DNA of 64,000 bases, from positions 1 through 64,000 of the forward strand of contig NZ_KB895553.1 in NCBI RefSeq assembly GCF_000374925.1, read 5' to 3'. The position numbers and the translations under genes are program-made. A model generated the notes under the pieces. It was not told the DNA's origin and did no database searches. It was given only the letters and a program-made list of their open reading frames with translations. Numbering within the stretch: the stretch's first letter is position 1; each line of letters begins with the position of its first letter. The DNA comes from Arthrobacter sp. 131MFCol6.1 (lineage in GTDB: Bacteria > Actinomycetota > Actinomycetes > Actinomycetales > Micrococcaceae). Shown here one piece after another: positions 31,144-41,017 of this stretch.

Positions 31144-31629
31144 ATGACCTCCAACGCCGAACCGGAACCCGCTTCCGGCAACGGACCCGTTGGCGTCTCC
31201 GGCCCCACAAAATCCCTGTGGCTCAGGCTGCTGGCAATGAGTTCCGCCGCCTCCGCCGCAGCCCTGCTGCTGACCGGCATCGCCGCCTTCGTCTTCAACG
31301 GCGCCGTGGGGTTCTGGTCCGCGCTCTTCGGGGGCGCGCTGGTGATGGCCTTCTTTGCCATCAGCCTCGCGGTGGGCCACTTCGTCGGCCGCAGCAACCC
31401 CTCCGGAGCGATCGGACTGTTCGTCGCGACGTACTTCGTCAAAGTGGTCGGCTTCGCCGTGGTCCTCTTCTTCATCGGCGCTCCGGCCTGGCTGCACGGC
31501 CGCTGGTTCCTGATCGGCGCCGTCGTCACCGTCGTGTTCTGGCAGGCAGCCGAAATTTACGGTTTCAGCAAGGCCAGGCTCCAGATTTACAACGATCCCG
31601 AAACCCGAAAAGGCGGCACCGATGTTTAG
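31144..31629 (+). CDS. AtpI-like four-helix membrane protein
   Basis: A 161-residue protein with a polar Pro/Gly N-terminus (1-25) and four membrane segments (about 28-50, 55-77, 88-108, 118-138). It stands where actinobacteria encode the ATP synthase I-like protein, immediately before the subunit genes. In other bacteria AtpI helps c-ring assembly or Mg/Ca uptake; function here is inferred from position and topology. Its stop overlaps the next gene by eight bases. Confidence 0.75.
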   Translation: MTSNAEPEPASGNGPVGVSGPTKSLWLRLLAMSSAASAAALLLTGIAAFVFNGAVGFWSALFGGALVMAFFAISLAVGHFVGRSNPSGAIGLFVATYFVKVVGFAVVLFFIGAPAWLHGRWFLIGAVVTVVFWQAAEIYGFSKARLQIYNDPETRKGGTDV

Positions 31630-31984
31630 CCGCAAAACCGGCCGCAAGCCGGTAACCGGACCACGTAGCGGACCAAAAAACCAGCCAGCCAAATCACCCA
31701 AAACTACGGCCGGTGCCCCCGGTGTATCGACCGACGGAAGCGACGGCGGATACAACGCCGGAATCGCCGTCTTCAGCTACATTGTTGGCGGAATCATCGT
31801 CTGGAGTTTGATAGGGTGGGGTCTGGATAATCTGTGGGGAACCCGCTGGATTGTGCTCGCAGGCGCTCTGCTTGGAGCTGCGGGAGGGTTCTATCTTTCT
31901 CATATGCACGGCCTCACCAGTAACAGAACTTCAGCTGATGACGGCACTGCTGCACGTGGCCCGTCCCAGGACGAGGAACAGTAA
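31622..31984 (+). CDS. AtpZ/AtpI-family F0F1-ATPase-associated protein
   Basis: A 120-residue protein. Lys/Pro-rich N-terminus, two membrane segments (about 46-66 and 74-95) with IGWGLDNLWGT between them and GGFYLSHMHG after, as in the AtpZ-type (ATPase_gene1) family. AtpZ proteins accompany AtpI and can modulate ATP synthase or ion handling. Acidic C-terminal tail (SQDEEQ). Translation is coupled by overlap with the preceding gene. About 90 bases separate it from atpB. Confidence 0.75.
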   Translation: MFSRKTGRKPVTGPRSGPKNQPAKSPKTTAGAPGVSTDGSDGGYNAGIAVFSYIVGGIIVWSLIGWGLDNLWGTRWIVLAGALLGAAGGFYLSHMHGLTSNRTSADDGTAARGPSQDEEQ

Positions 31985-32075
31985 TGCCAAATAATTTCAC
32001 AGGGGGAGAGGCGGGCACCAATGTCGCCGGTCCCCGCCCAACGCCCAATGATGGACACTGCAGAGAGGAAACGCG

Positions 32076-32876
32076 TTGATCGCGCTTGCGCTCCCGGCCC
32101 AAGATTCAGGAACCTTCACGCCTCCTGGAATTGAAGAACTTCACCTGCCGGCTATCATCCCCTGGGGTGCTGCCGACGGATTTTCCAAGCAGATGCTGCT
32201 GGTCATCCTGTCGGTCGTCATTATCGGTACATTCTTTGTGATCGCTGCGCGGAAGCAGCAGCTCGTTCCCGGCAAGCTGCAGTTCGCAGGCGAGGCCGCC
32301 TATAGCTTCGTCCGCAACAGCATCGCCAAGGACATTATCGGCGGCCGGGACTTCATGAAGTATGTCCCGCTGCTGTTCACGCTCTTCTTCTTCATCCTCG
32401 TGAACAACATCTACGGGGCAATCCCGCTGATCCAGCTTCCGACCTTCTCGCACGTTGGCGGGGCCTACGTGCTCGCAGCGATCGTGTACGTCACCTGGAT
32501 CGCCGTCGGCGTCCGGAAGAGCGGCCTGAAGTACTTCAAGCTGGCCACGGTCCCGTCCGGTGTGCCGTTCTACATTCTCCCGATCGTCGTCCCGATCGAG
32601 ATCATCTCCAACTTCCTGGTCCGCCCGGTCACGCACAGCCTCCGTCTGTTCGCCACCATGCTGGCCGGCCACCTGATCATCATGATCTCCGGTGCTGGCA
32701 TCGAATACCTCGTGATGCAGGAAAACGTCCTCCTCAAGGGCGCGTCCGTACTCGTCCTTGGCGGTGCGATCGCCATGTACATGCTCGAAGCGCTGATCAT
32801 GGTGCTGCAGGCCTACGTCTTCACGCTGCTGACCGCCATCTACATCGAAGGCGCGCTGCACGCCGACAGCCACTAG
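32076..32876 (+). CDS. atpB: ATP synthase Fo subunit a
   Basis: Membrane proton-channel subunit, 266 residues, five to six helices. The essential arginine is in THSLRLFATMLAGH near 190; the last helix has LEALIMVLQAYVFTLL. TTG start with AGAGGAAAC upstream; no in-frame ATG or GTG gives a better fit. It is the first structural gene of atpBEFHAGDC. Confidence 0.96.
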   Translation: MIALALPAQDSGTFTPPGIEELHLPAIIPWGAADGFSKQMLLVILSVVIIGTFFVIAARKQQLVPGKLQFAGEAAYSFVRNSIAKDIIGGRDFMKYVPLLFTLFFFILVNNIYGAIPLIQLPTFSHVGGAYVLAAIVYVTWIAVGVRKSGLKYFKLATVPSGVPFYILPIVVPIEIISNFLVRPVTHSLRLFATMLAGHLIIMISGAGIEYLVMQENVLLKGASVLVLGGAIAMYMLEALIMVLQAYVFTLLTAIYIEGALHADSH

Positions 32877-33001
32877 GCGAATGACTTCAGGCGCAAACGC
32901 CAGAAGGCACAACCCCAGCCGGCACAACATAGTCTTCCCCTCACGGGGATGAAGCAACCCAAACAACCTGCCACATGGGTGGCATCTTGAAAGGAAGAAA
33001 A

Positions 33002-33220
33002 ATGGAAGGCTCCATCAACGGCTCCCTCAACCTCATCGGCTACGGCCTCTCCGCCATCGGCGGTGGTATCGGTGTGGGTCTCGTGTTCGCCGCTTACATC
33101 AACGGTGTGGCACGTCAGCCGGAAGCCCAGCGCGTCCTGCAGCCGATCGCATTCCTCGGCCTCGCGCTGACTGAAGCCCTCGCCATCCTTGGCCTGGTCT
33201 TCGCGTTCGTTCTCAAGTAA
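33002..33220 (+). CDS. atpE: ATP synthase Fo subunit c
   Basis: A 72-residue hairpin. Helix 1 has the glycine motif GGGIGVG, the polar loop is ARQPEAQ (37-43), and helix 2 carries the proton-binding Glu58 in LALTEALAILG. ATG preceded by AAAGGAAG at ideal spacing, fitting the high synthesis rate needed for the c ring. A longer reading from 32975 would run through the ribosome site. Glutamate with no Na+-type residues (no Gln at the helix-1 position) points to protons as the coupling ion. Confidence 0.96.
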   Translation: MEGSINGSLNLIGYGLSAIGGGIGVGLVFAAYINGVARQPEAQRVLQPIAFLGLALTEALAILGLVFAFVLK

Positions 33221-33268
33221 ACAGAACAACCGAACATCCAGAACCGAGTAGATAAGGACGGGTGAAAT

Positions 33269-33820
33269 ATGAATCAAGCGATCATCTCAGCCGCCACCGA
33301 AGGCGGTACTAACCCCCTCGTTCCCAATCCTTGGGAAATGCTTGTCGTCTTCGCCGGCTTTGCTCTCCTCATGTTCATCGTGGTCAAGTACGTTGTCCCG
33401 ATGTTCGAGAAGACCTTCGCAGAGCGGGCCGAAGCCATCGAGGGCGGTATCGCCAAGGCCGAAAAGGCCCAGGCCGAGGCCTCCGCAGCACTCGAAGAGT
33501 ACAAGGCACAGCTCACGGAAGCCCGCACCGAGGCCAACCGCATCCGCGAGGAAGCACGCGCCGAAGGTGCCCAGATCCTTGCAGAGCTGAAGGAGAAGGC
33601 GGCTGCCGAGTCTGCCCGCATCACCGCACAGGCCCACACGCAGATCGAGTCCGAGCGCCAGGCGGCCGTTGTGTCGCTCCGCGCGGAGGTCGGCACGCTG
33701 GCCACGACGCTGGCAAGCCGCATCGTCGGCGAGGCACTGAGCGACGATGCACGGTCGGCCCGAGTGGTGGACCGCTTCCTGGCAGATCTGGAGAACCAGA
33801 ACGCGGGTGTAGCTAAGTAA
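33269..33820 (+). CDS. atpF: ATP synthase Fo subunit b
   Basis: Peripheral-stalk subunit of 183 residues. One membrane segment (about 20-43), then a long Ala/Glu/Lys/Arg coiled coil (EKAQAEASAALEEYKAQ). There is one b gene, so the stalk is a homodimer. Its TAA shares a base with the atpH ATG. Unlike mycobacteria, b is not fused to delta. Confidence 0.95.
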   Translation: MNQAIISAATEGGTNPLVPNPWEMLVVFAGFALLMFIVVKYVVPMFEKTFAERAEAIEGGIAKAEKAQAEASAALEEYKAQLTEARTEANRIREEARAEGAQILAELKEKAAAESARITAQAHTQIESERQAAVVSLRAEVGTLATTLASRIVGEALSDDARSARVVDRFLADLENQNAGVAK

Positions 33821-34647
33821 TGGCAGGTGTATCGAGCGAATCGCTGGCCGCTGCGCTGGCGGCACTGGAAGCCAAGCTTCCCACCGCGTCGCTGCAGTTG
33901 GCAAAGGAACTCTTCGGAATCCTGGGAACGGTCGACAGCTCGGCCGGCTTGCGCCGCGCCCTGACCGACCCGTCCCGCAGCGGTGACGAAAAGTCGGCGC
34001 TGGTCAAGCAGCTCTTCGGCGGGAAAGTATCTGCTGACGCTGTTGAAATCGCAGCCGGACTGGCCAGCTCCCGCTGGGCATCGGCACGGGATATCGGCGA
34101 TGCACTCGAGACTCTTGCCGCTTCGGTGGTCATCGCTGTTGCCGAGAACAAGTCGGCCGTCTCTGCCTCCGGGCTCACCGGATTGGAAGAGCTGGAGAAC
34201 GATCTGTTCTCCTTCAACCACGCCGTTGAGTCCAGCCACGAGGTCCAGCGTGCTCTGTCCGAGCCGCAGGCCAGCCCGGCCGCCAAGGTGGCCCTCGCCG
34301 ACAAGCTCGTACCCGGTGCGAGTGCGGAAGCGAAAGTCCTGATCGGACAGGCCGTCACGGCTCCGCGCGGGCTTAAGGTCACCAGGCTGGTTCGCCGTTT
34401 CGCCGAGCTTGCCGCCAAGCGCCAGCAGCGCTGGATTGCAACGGTCGACGTCACCCGTCCGCTGACGGAGACGCAGATCAGCCGCCTGCAGGCGGGGCTG
34501 AACACCCTTTACGGGCGCGAGCTCAAGATCAACATGAACGTTGACCCGGCACTGATCGGTGGCATCCGGATCCAGGTAGGTGACGAAGTGGTTGACGCTT
34601 CGGTCGCCGGCCGCCTGGGCCAGCTCCAGCGTCAGCTTGCCGGCTAG
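33820..34647 (+). CDS. atpH: ATP synthase F1 subunit delta
   Basis: Links the b stalk to the top of F1. 275 residues, about 100 longer than E. coli delta (177). The C-terminal delta signature (RPLTETQISRLQAGL...DPALIGGIRIQVGDEVVDASV) is intact. The extra length is in the N-terminal/central helical part, which has LAAALAALEAKLP and SAGLRRALTDPSRSG. Mycobacteria fuse a b-like segment here; this gene has no membrane helix, so it is an intermediate form. Confidence 0.93.
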   Translation: MAGVSSESLAAALAALEAKLPTASLQLAKELFGILGTVDSSAGLRRALTDPSRSGDEKSALVKQLFGGKVSADAVEIAAGLASSRWASARDIGDALETLAASVVIAVAENKSAVSASGLTGLEELENDLFSFNHAVESSHEVQRALSEPQASPAAKVALADKLVPGASAEAKVLIGQAVTAPRGLKVTRLVRRFAELAAKRQQRWIATVDVTRPLTETQISRLQAGLNTLYGRELKINMNVDPALIGGIRIQVGDEVVDASVAGRLGQLQRQLAG

Positions 34648-34682
34648 CCGGACAAGCACAACCTAACGACAAGAAACCCCGG

Positions 34683-34701
34683 TCATCGTGAGCAACGATG
34701 A
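34683..34701 (+). other. Small hairpin upstream of atpA
   Basis: TCATCGT and ACGATGA flank a five-base loop in the atpH-atpA spacer, about 30 bases before the atpA ATG. It may influence mRNA processing or translation; the stem is only 7 bp. Confidence 0.4.
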
Positions 34702-34730
34702 TCACGAAAACAGGAGAGCAGGGACTGCAG

Positions 34731-36368
<1,638 letters not shown>

Positions 36369-36379
36369 TTTCGCTGGCA

Positions 36380-36415
36380 GGGACTGCCGGGACCCGCACG
36401 GGTTCCGGCAGTCCC
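36380..36415 (+). other. Strong hairpin between atpA and atpG
   Basis: GGGACTGCCGGGACCC pairs with GGGTTCCGGCAGTCCC (one G-U pair) around a short GCAC loop. It sits in a 76-base spacer inside the operon and has no T tract. It may stabilise the upstream mRNA or cause partial termination, adjusting subunit ratios. Confidence 0.6.
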
Positions 36416-36444
36416 GGCCATCGGGATCTTAGGAAAGGATAAGT

Positions 36445-37338
36445 ATGGGAGCCCAGATCCGGGTCTACCGCCAGAAGATCAGCTCGACGACGTCGATGCG
36501 CAAGATCTTCAAGGCGATGGAACTGATCGCTACCTCGCGCATCGGCAAGGCCCGCGCACGCGTAGCAGCTTCACTGCCTTACGCGAACGCGATCACGCGT
36601 GCCGTTTCTGCTGTCGCAAGCCAGAGCGAAATCGACCACCCGCTGGTCACCGAGCCGGCGCAGATCCGCCGGGCCGCCGTCCTGGTCATCACCTCGGACC
36701 GTGGCCTCGCGGGATCTTACTCGGCGAGTGTCCTCAAGCAGGCCGAAGGCCTCAACGAGCTGCTCCACGGGGAAGGCAAGGAAGTCAAGACGTTCCTGGT
36801 CGGCCGCAAGGCGCAGGCGTACTTCGACTTCCGGAACCGTGAATACGCTCGCGTATGGACCGGCAACACGGATGCACCGGAGTTTGCGACCGCCCGCGAA
36901 GTCAGTGAAGCACTGCTGGCCGAATTCGCTACCGCCTACGAAGAGGGCGGCGTCGACGAAATCCACGTCGTCTACACCCGCTTCAAGTCGATGGTGACCC
37001 AGGAGCCGACGGTCGTCCGTCTGCTGCCGCTCGAGGTTGTCGAAGAGAAAGCCGCGTCCGAATCGGACCTGCTACCCCTCTACGAATTCGAGCCGGAAAC
37101 GGAGCAGGTCCTCGATGCCCTGCTGCCGCGCTACATCGAATCACGTATCTTCGCCGCCATGTTGCAGGCAGCAGCTTCCGAGCTCGCAGCCCGCCAGCGT
37201 GCGATGAAGTCCGCCGGCGACAACGCGACGGATCTCATCAAGAAGTACACGCGTCTGCGCAACACTGCCCGTCAGGCTGAAATTACGCAGGAGCTTTCCG
37301 AAATCGTTGCCGGTGCCGACGCGTTGTCCGCGTCCTAG
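36445..37338 (+). CDS. atpG: ATP synthase F1 subunit gamma
   Basis: Central rotor shaft, 297 residues. N-terminal helix GAQIRVYRQKISSTTSMRKI, TSDRGLAGSYSAS in the Rossmann-like middle, and C-terminal helix ELAARQRAMKSAGDNATDL...RQAEITQELSEIV. Strong ribosome site AGGAAAGGATAAGT before the ATG. Length is close to the usual 286, with a small middle insertion. Confidence 0.96.
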   Translation: MGAQIRVYRQKISSTTSMRKIFKAMELIATSRIGKARARVAASLPYANAITRAVSAVASQSEIDHPLVTEPAQIRRAAVLVITSDRGLAGSYSASVLKQAEGLNELLHGEGKEVKTFLVGRKAQAYFDFRNREYARVWTGNTDAPEFATAREVSEALLAEFATAYEEGGVDEIHVVYTRFKSMVTQEPTVVRLLPLEVVEEKAASESDLLPLYEFEPETEQVLDALLPRYIESRIFAAMLQAAASELAARQRAMKSAGDNATDLIKKYTRLRNTARQAEITQELSEIVAGADALSAS

Positions 37339-37419
37339 CCAGCACGAGCCCGGATCCAGCTGTACCTGCACCAAGAGATAAACTTAACCCCACGCCATCT
37401 ACTGAGTGAAGTGAGAGAG

Positions 37420-38874
37420 ATGACTGCCACTGCTACCGATCACGTAGCCGCAACGTCCGGTGCTACCGGTCGTATTGCACGTGTTATTGGCCCGGTTGTC
37501 GACGTCGAATTCCCGGCTGACGCAATCCCCTCGATTTACAACGCACTCACCACCGAGATCACTCTCAACGGTGAGACCCGAACCATCACGTTCGAGGTTG
37601 CCCTGCACTTGGGTGACAACCTGATCCGTGCCATCTCCCTCCAGGCCACCGACGGACTTGTCCGCGGTACCAACGTGGTGGACACCGGTGCCCCGATCTC
37701 CGTGCCCGTGGGCGACGGCGTCAAGGGCCACATCTTCAACGTGCTGGGCCAGCCCCTCGACGTTGCCGAGTCCGAACTCCAGATCAGCGAACGCTGGCCT
37801 ATCCACCGCAAGGCTCCGGCCTTCGCGACCCTGGAAGGCTCCACCGAGATGCTGGAAACCGGCATCAAGGTGATCGACCTCCTCACCCCGTACATCAAGG
37901 GTGGCAAGATCGGCCTGTTCGGTGGTGCCGGCGTCGGCAAGACCGTGCTGATCCAGGAAATGATCACCCGTGTGGCCCGCAACTTCGGTGGCACCTCGGT
38001 GTTCGCCGGTGTCGGCGAGCGTACCCGTGAAGGTAACGACCTCTGGGTCGAAATGGAAGAGGCCGGCGTTCTCAAGGACACCGCCCTTGTGTTCGGCCAG
38101 ATGGACGAGCCGCCGGGAACGCGTCTGCGCGTTGCACTGTCCGCCCTGACCATGGCGGAGTACTTCCGCGATGTGCAGAACCAGGACGTGCTGCTCTTCA
38201 TCGACAACATCTTCCGCTTCACCCAGGCAGGCTCCGAGGTTTCCACCCTCCTCGGCCGCATGCCGTCGGCCGTGGGCTACCAGCCCAACCTGGCTGACGA
38301 GATGGGTCTCCTCCAGGAGCGCATCACGTCCACCAAGGGCCACTCCATCACCTCGATGCAGGCCATCTACGTTCCCGCAGATGACTACACCGACCCGGCT
38401 CCGGCCACGACCTTCGCACACCTCGACGCGACCACGGAACTTTCCCGTGAAATCGCCTCCCGTGGTCTGTACCCGGCCGTTGACCCGCTGACGTCGACCT
38501 CGCGCATCCTGGATCCGCAGTACATCGGCCACGACCACTACAACACGGCCGTCCGCGTCAAGCAGATCCTGCAGAAGAACAAGGAACTTCAGGACATCAT
38601 CGCCATCCTCGGCGTTGACGAACTCTCTGAAGAAGACAAGATCGTCGTGTCGCGTGCACGCCGCATCCAGCAGTTCCTCTCGCAGAACACCTACACCGCC
38701 AAGCAGTTCACCGGCGTCGAAGGCTCCACCGTGTCCATCAAGGACACTGTTGAAGGCTTCACCGCTATCTGCGACGGCGACCTTGACCACGTTGCAGAGC
38801 AGGCGTTCTTCAACGTCGGCGGCCTGGACGACGTCGAGCGCCAGTGGGCCAAGATCCAGGAACAGACCAAGTAA
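37420..38874 (+). CDS. atpD: ATP synthase F1 subunit beta
   Basis: Catalytic subunit, 484 residues. P-loop GGAGVGKTVL near 165, catalytic Glu in GVGERTREGND, DELSEEDK sequence near the C-terminus. The ATG (MTATATDHVAA) is preceded by GTGAGAGAG; a GTG three codons earlier is in frame but overlaps that site. Confidence 0.97.
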   Translation: MTATATDHVAATSGATGRIARVIGPVVDVEFPADAIPSIYNALTTEITLNGETRTITFEVALHLGDNLIRAISLQATDGLVRGTNVVDTGAPISVPVGDGVKGHIFNVLGQPLDVAESELQISERWPIHRKAPAFATLEGSTEMLETGIKVIDLLTPYIKGGKIGLFGGAGVGKTVLIQEMITRVARNFGGTSVFAGVGERTREGNDLWVEMEEAGVLKDTALVFGQMDEPPGTRLRVALSALTMAEYFRDVQNQDVLLFIDNIFRFTQAGSEVSTLLGRMPSAVGYQPNLADEMGLLQERITSTKGHSITSMQAIYVPADDYTDPAPATTFAHLDATTELSREIASRGLYPAVDPLTSTSRILDPQYIGHDHYNTAVRVKQILQKNKELQDIIAILGVDELSEEDKIVVSRARRIQQFLSQNTYTAKQFTGVEGSTVSIKDTVEGFTAICDGDLDHVAEQAFFNVGGLDDVERQWAKIQEQTK

Positions 38875-38875
38875 T

Positions 38876-39160
38876 ATGGCTGAGCTTGAGGTTGAGATTG
38901 TCGCAGCGGACCACTTCGTGTGGTCCGGAGCGGCCAAGATGGTCAAGGCCCGCACCAGCGATGGTGAAATCGGAATCCTGCCCGGCCACTCGCCCCTGCT
39001 GGCGATTCTGGCCGAAGGTGAGCTGGCAATCGAGCCGGTATCCGGTGACCGCATCGCTGTAGTTGTTGACGGGGGATTCTTCTCTGTCGACAACAACAGG
39101 GTGGTCATTGTTGCTGACAACGCCCAAATGGGCGAAGCGGCTACTGCGGGGATCCGCTAG
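38876..39160 (+). CDS. atpC: ATP synthase F1 subunit epsilon, beta-sandwich domain only
   Basis: 94 residues against about 139 in E. coli. The N-terminal beta sandwich is complete (MAELEVEIVAADHFVWSG, GEIGILPGHSPLLAIL, VDGGFFSVDNNRVVIVADNA). The C-terminal helical hairpin that brakes ATP hydrolysis in other bacteria is absent: the frame stops right after the sandwich, and the next gene begins ten bases later, leaving no room for a frameshifted remainder. The ATG is one base after the atpD stop. Confidence 0.93.
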   Translation: MAELEVEIVAADHFVWSGAAKMVKARTSDGEIGILPGHSPLLAILAEGELAIEPVSGDRIAVVVDGGFFSVDNNRVVIVADNAQMGEAATAGIR

Positions 39161-39170
39161 CACGACCTTG

Positions 39171-39602
39171 ATGAACGATATTGGTTTGCCGTTCATCGTC
39201 CTGGCAACTGCGTTTGCGTTGCTGGTATTTGCACTGTGCCTTTCGGGGGTGCGCCGCTTCAATCTGCGGCGCGCCCTCGGCACGGTGGACGCCTCCATCT
39301 GCACGGCTGGAAAAAGCTGGCAGATGGGGGTTTGTCGTTATCAGGACAACGACCTCGAGTGGTTCCGCTTGGTCTCACTCAGCGTCCGGCCCAAGCACAC
39401 TTTCCGGCGCAGCTCGCTGGAGCTGCTTGGCCGGCGCAAGCCCACCGAATCCGAGCTCCTCAAGGTCCAGCCCGACGCCGTGATCGTGGAGCTCCGCTAC
39501 GAGGGGCAGCAGGTCCTCCTCGCCATGCGCTTCGATGCCTACACGGGGTTGTCATCCTGGCTTGAGGCCGGACCCGTTATCGGCGTCGGCACCTGGCGCT
39601 AG
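39171..39602 (+). CDS. DUF2550 membrane-anchored protein
   Basis: 143 residues. An N-terminal membrane segment (6-26) is followed by a soluble domain with WQMGVCRYQDNDLEWFRLVSL, HTFRRSSLELLGRR and a closing GLSSWLEAGPVIGVGTWR. It matches the DUF2550 family found directly after atpC in actinobacteria (the position of Rv1312). No catalytic residues can be named. Function unknown; the fixed position suggests a membrane-linked housekeeping role. The ATG is ten bases after atpC. Confidence 0.85.
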   Translation: MNDIGLPFIVLATAFALLVFALCLSGVRRFNLRRALGTVDASICTAGKSWQMGVCRYQDNDLEWFRLVSLSVRPKHTFRRSSLELLGRRKPTESELLKVQPDAVIVELRYEGQQVLLAMRFDAYTGLSSWLEAGPVIGVGTWR

Positions 39603-39607
39603 CCCCG

Positions 39608-41017
39608 GTGGACTACCTCGATGGCCTCAGCCTGGTCGACGGCCCGGTGGTGTGGCTCGCGTGGGCTGCCGCCGCGGCGGGCCTGGCCTACCTCCTCCGG
39701 CACGCCGCCCTCCGGCGCACGGGTTTTGCCCACACCGGCCGCCGGCCGCCCGGCGCGGCCGTGGCCGTCGCGGCTGCCGTGACCCTGATCGCCGCCGCGC
39801 TCGTCGCGGCCGTGCACTGGTTCCTGCTCTATGCCGTCACGGTCTTCCCTGCCGAACTGCCGGGGGAGACCCTCGCCTGGTCCGTTGCCGGCGTCGTCGC
39901 CCTGCTCCTGTGGCTCATGCGCCTGCTGGGACTCTGGGGCCGCGGACGGGGCGGCACCAATCCGGGCGGCACGAATCCGGGCGGCACGAATCCGGGCGGC
40001 ACCCATCGCTGGCGTTCAAGCGCAGCAGCCACGGCGGCCCTCCTGGCCGTCCTCGCGCTGTCCGCCGTCCAGATCAACATCTACTTTGGCCTGAACCACA
40101 CTGTGGGCGACCTCACCGGAGCCGCCGCAGCCCGGATCCAGCCGCTCGAGGCGGACCTGACGCGCGCCGCCGGTGTCCCCGCCGCCACCGGGCTGGCCCA
40201 CTGGCAGGCACCGGCCCACCTTCCCGACGGCGTCATCCGCAAGGCGGTCATCCCCGGCACCGTCTCCGGCTTCCAGAGCCGGGACGCCTACATCTACCTC
40301 CCCCCGGCCTACCTGAGTTCGCCCCGGCCCGCGCTGCCGGTGCTGGTCCTCTTTTCCGGCCAGCCGGGCAGCCCTGCCGACTGGCTGACCGGCGGCGCAC
40401 TCCGGAGCCGGCTGGACCGCTTCGCCGCGGAGCACGCCGGGGTGGCGCCCGTAGCGGTGGTGGTCGATCCCAACGGCTCGCCGTCGGGAAACACGCTGTG
40501 CCTCGACAGCCGGATTGCCCGGGCGGACACCTTCCTGGCGCGGGACGTGCCGGACTGGATCAACCGCACGCTCGACGTCGACCCGGATCCCCGGCAGTGG
40601 GCCGCGGGCGGATTCTCCTTCGGCGGCACATGCGCCATGCAGATGCTCACGCGGCATCCCGCCGTCTACACCGCCGCCCTGGCCTTCTCCAGCGAGGAGG
40701 AGCCGGCCCTCGCGAAGGTGCGTGCCAAGACCATCGAGGCCTCCTTTGGCGCCGACACCGCGGCCTTCGACCGGCTGACCCCGCTGCGCGTCATGGCGGA
40801 AAACCGCTTCGACGGCCACGGCGTGTACTTCGCCGCCGGGGACCGCGACCCGCAGTTCAGCGGCTATATGGACGTGCTCTCCGAGGCGGCCCGCCGGGCC
40901 GGGTTCGGCGTCGAAACACACCGGATCGCCAACGCGGGGCACTCCTGGGACGTGGCATCCGGCGGCCTTCCCGGCGGCCTGGACTTCCTGGCCCGGCGCT
41001 GGGGGATCGCGCCATGA
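39608..41017 (+). CDS. Membrane-anchored alpha/beta-hydrolase esterase
   Basis: 469 residues. Four N-terminal membrane helices (about 12-30, 48-70, 88-107, 140-160) are followed by an extracytoplasmic esterase-D-like domain. The nucleophile Ser is in GGFSFGGTCAM, and a catalytic His is likely in NAGHSWDV. Between helices 3 and 4 a 15-bp tandem repeat encodes GGTNP units. GTG start five bases after the DUF2550 gene. Its stop overlaps the next gene (ATGA), a DUF2156 lysyltransferase-like protein. Such pairing recalls known aminoacyl-lipid synthase plus hydrolase gene pairs, so it may deacylate or remodel the lipid made by its partner; this is inference. Confidence 0.8.
   Translation: MDYLDGLSLVDGPVVWLAWAAAAAGLAYLLRHAALRRTGFAHTGRRPPGAAVAVAAAVTLIAAALVAAVHWFLLYAVTVFPAELPGETLAWSVAGVVALLLWLMRLLGLWGRGRGGTNPGGTNPGGTNPGGTHRWRSSAAATAALLAVLALSAVQINIYFGLNHTVGDLTGAAAARIQPLEADLTRAAGVPAATGLAHWQAPAHLPDGVIRKAVIPGTVSGFQSRDAYIYLPPAYLSSPRPALPVLVLFSGQPGSPADWLTGGALRSRLDRFAAEHAGVAPVAVVVDPNGSPSGNTLCLDSRIARADTFLARDVPDWINRTLDVDPDPRQWAAGGFSFGGTCAMQMLTRHPAVYTAALAFSSEEEPALAKVRAKTIEASFGADTAAFDRLTPLRVMAENRFDGHGVYFAAGDRDPQFSGYMDVLSEAARRAGFGVETHRIANAGHSWDVASGGLPGGLDFLARRWGIAP
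39950..40005 (+). repeat. 15-bp tandem repeat encoding GGTNP units
   Basis: Three full copies of GGCGGCACSAATCCG (39950-39964, 39965-39979, 39980-39994) and a partial fourth. It is in frame within the esterase, in the loop between membrane helices 3 and 4. Copy number can change without a frameshift. Confidence 0.9.

Noticed and set aside
38876..39602. Frameshifted C-terminal half of atpC
   Set aside because: The next gene starts ten bases after the stop, and no frame there encodes the epsilon helical hairpin.
39535..41013. Extension of the DUF2156 protein upstream to 39535
   Set aside because: That stretch is Arg/Pro-rich and overlaps the esterase out of frame; the ATG at 41014 with its ATGA overlap is the natural start.
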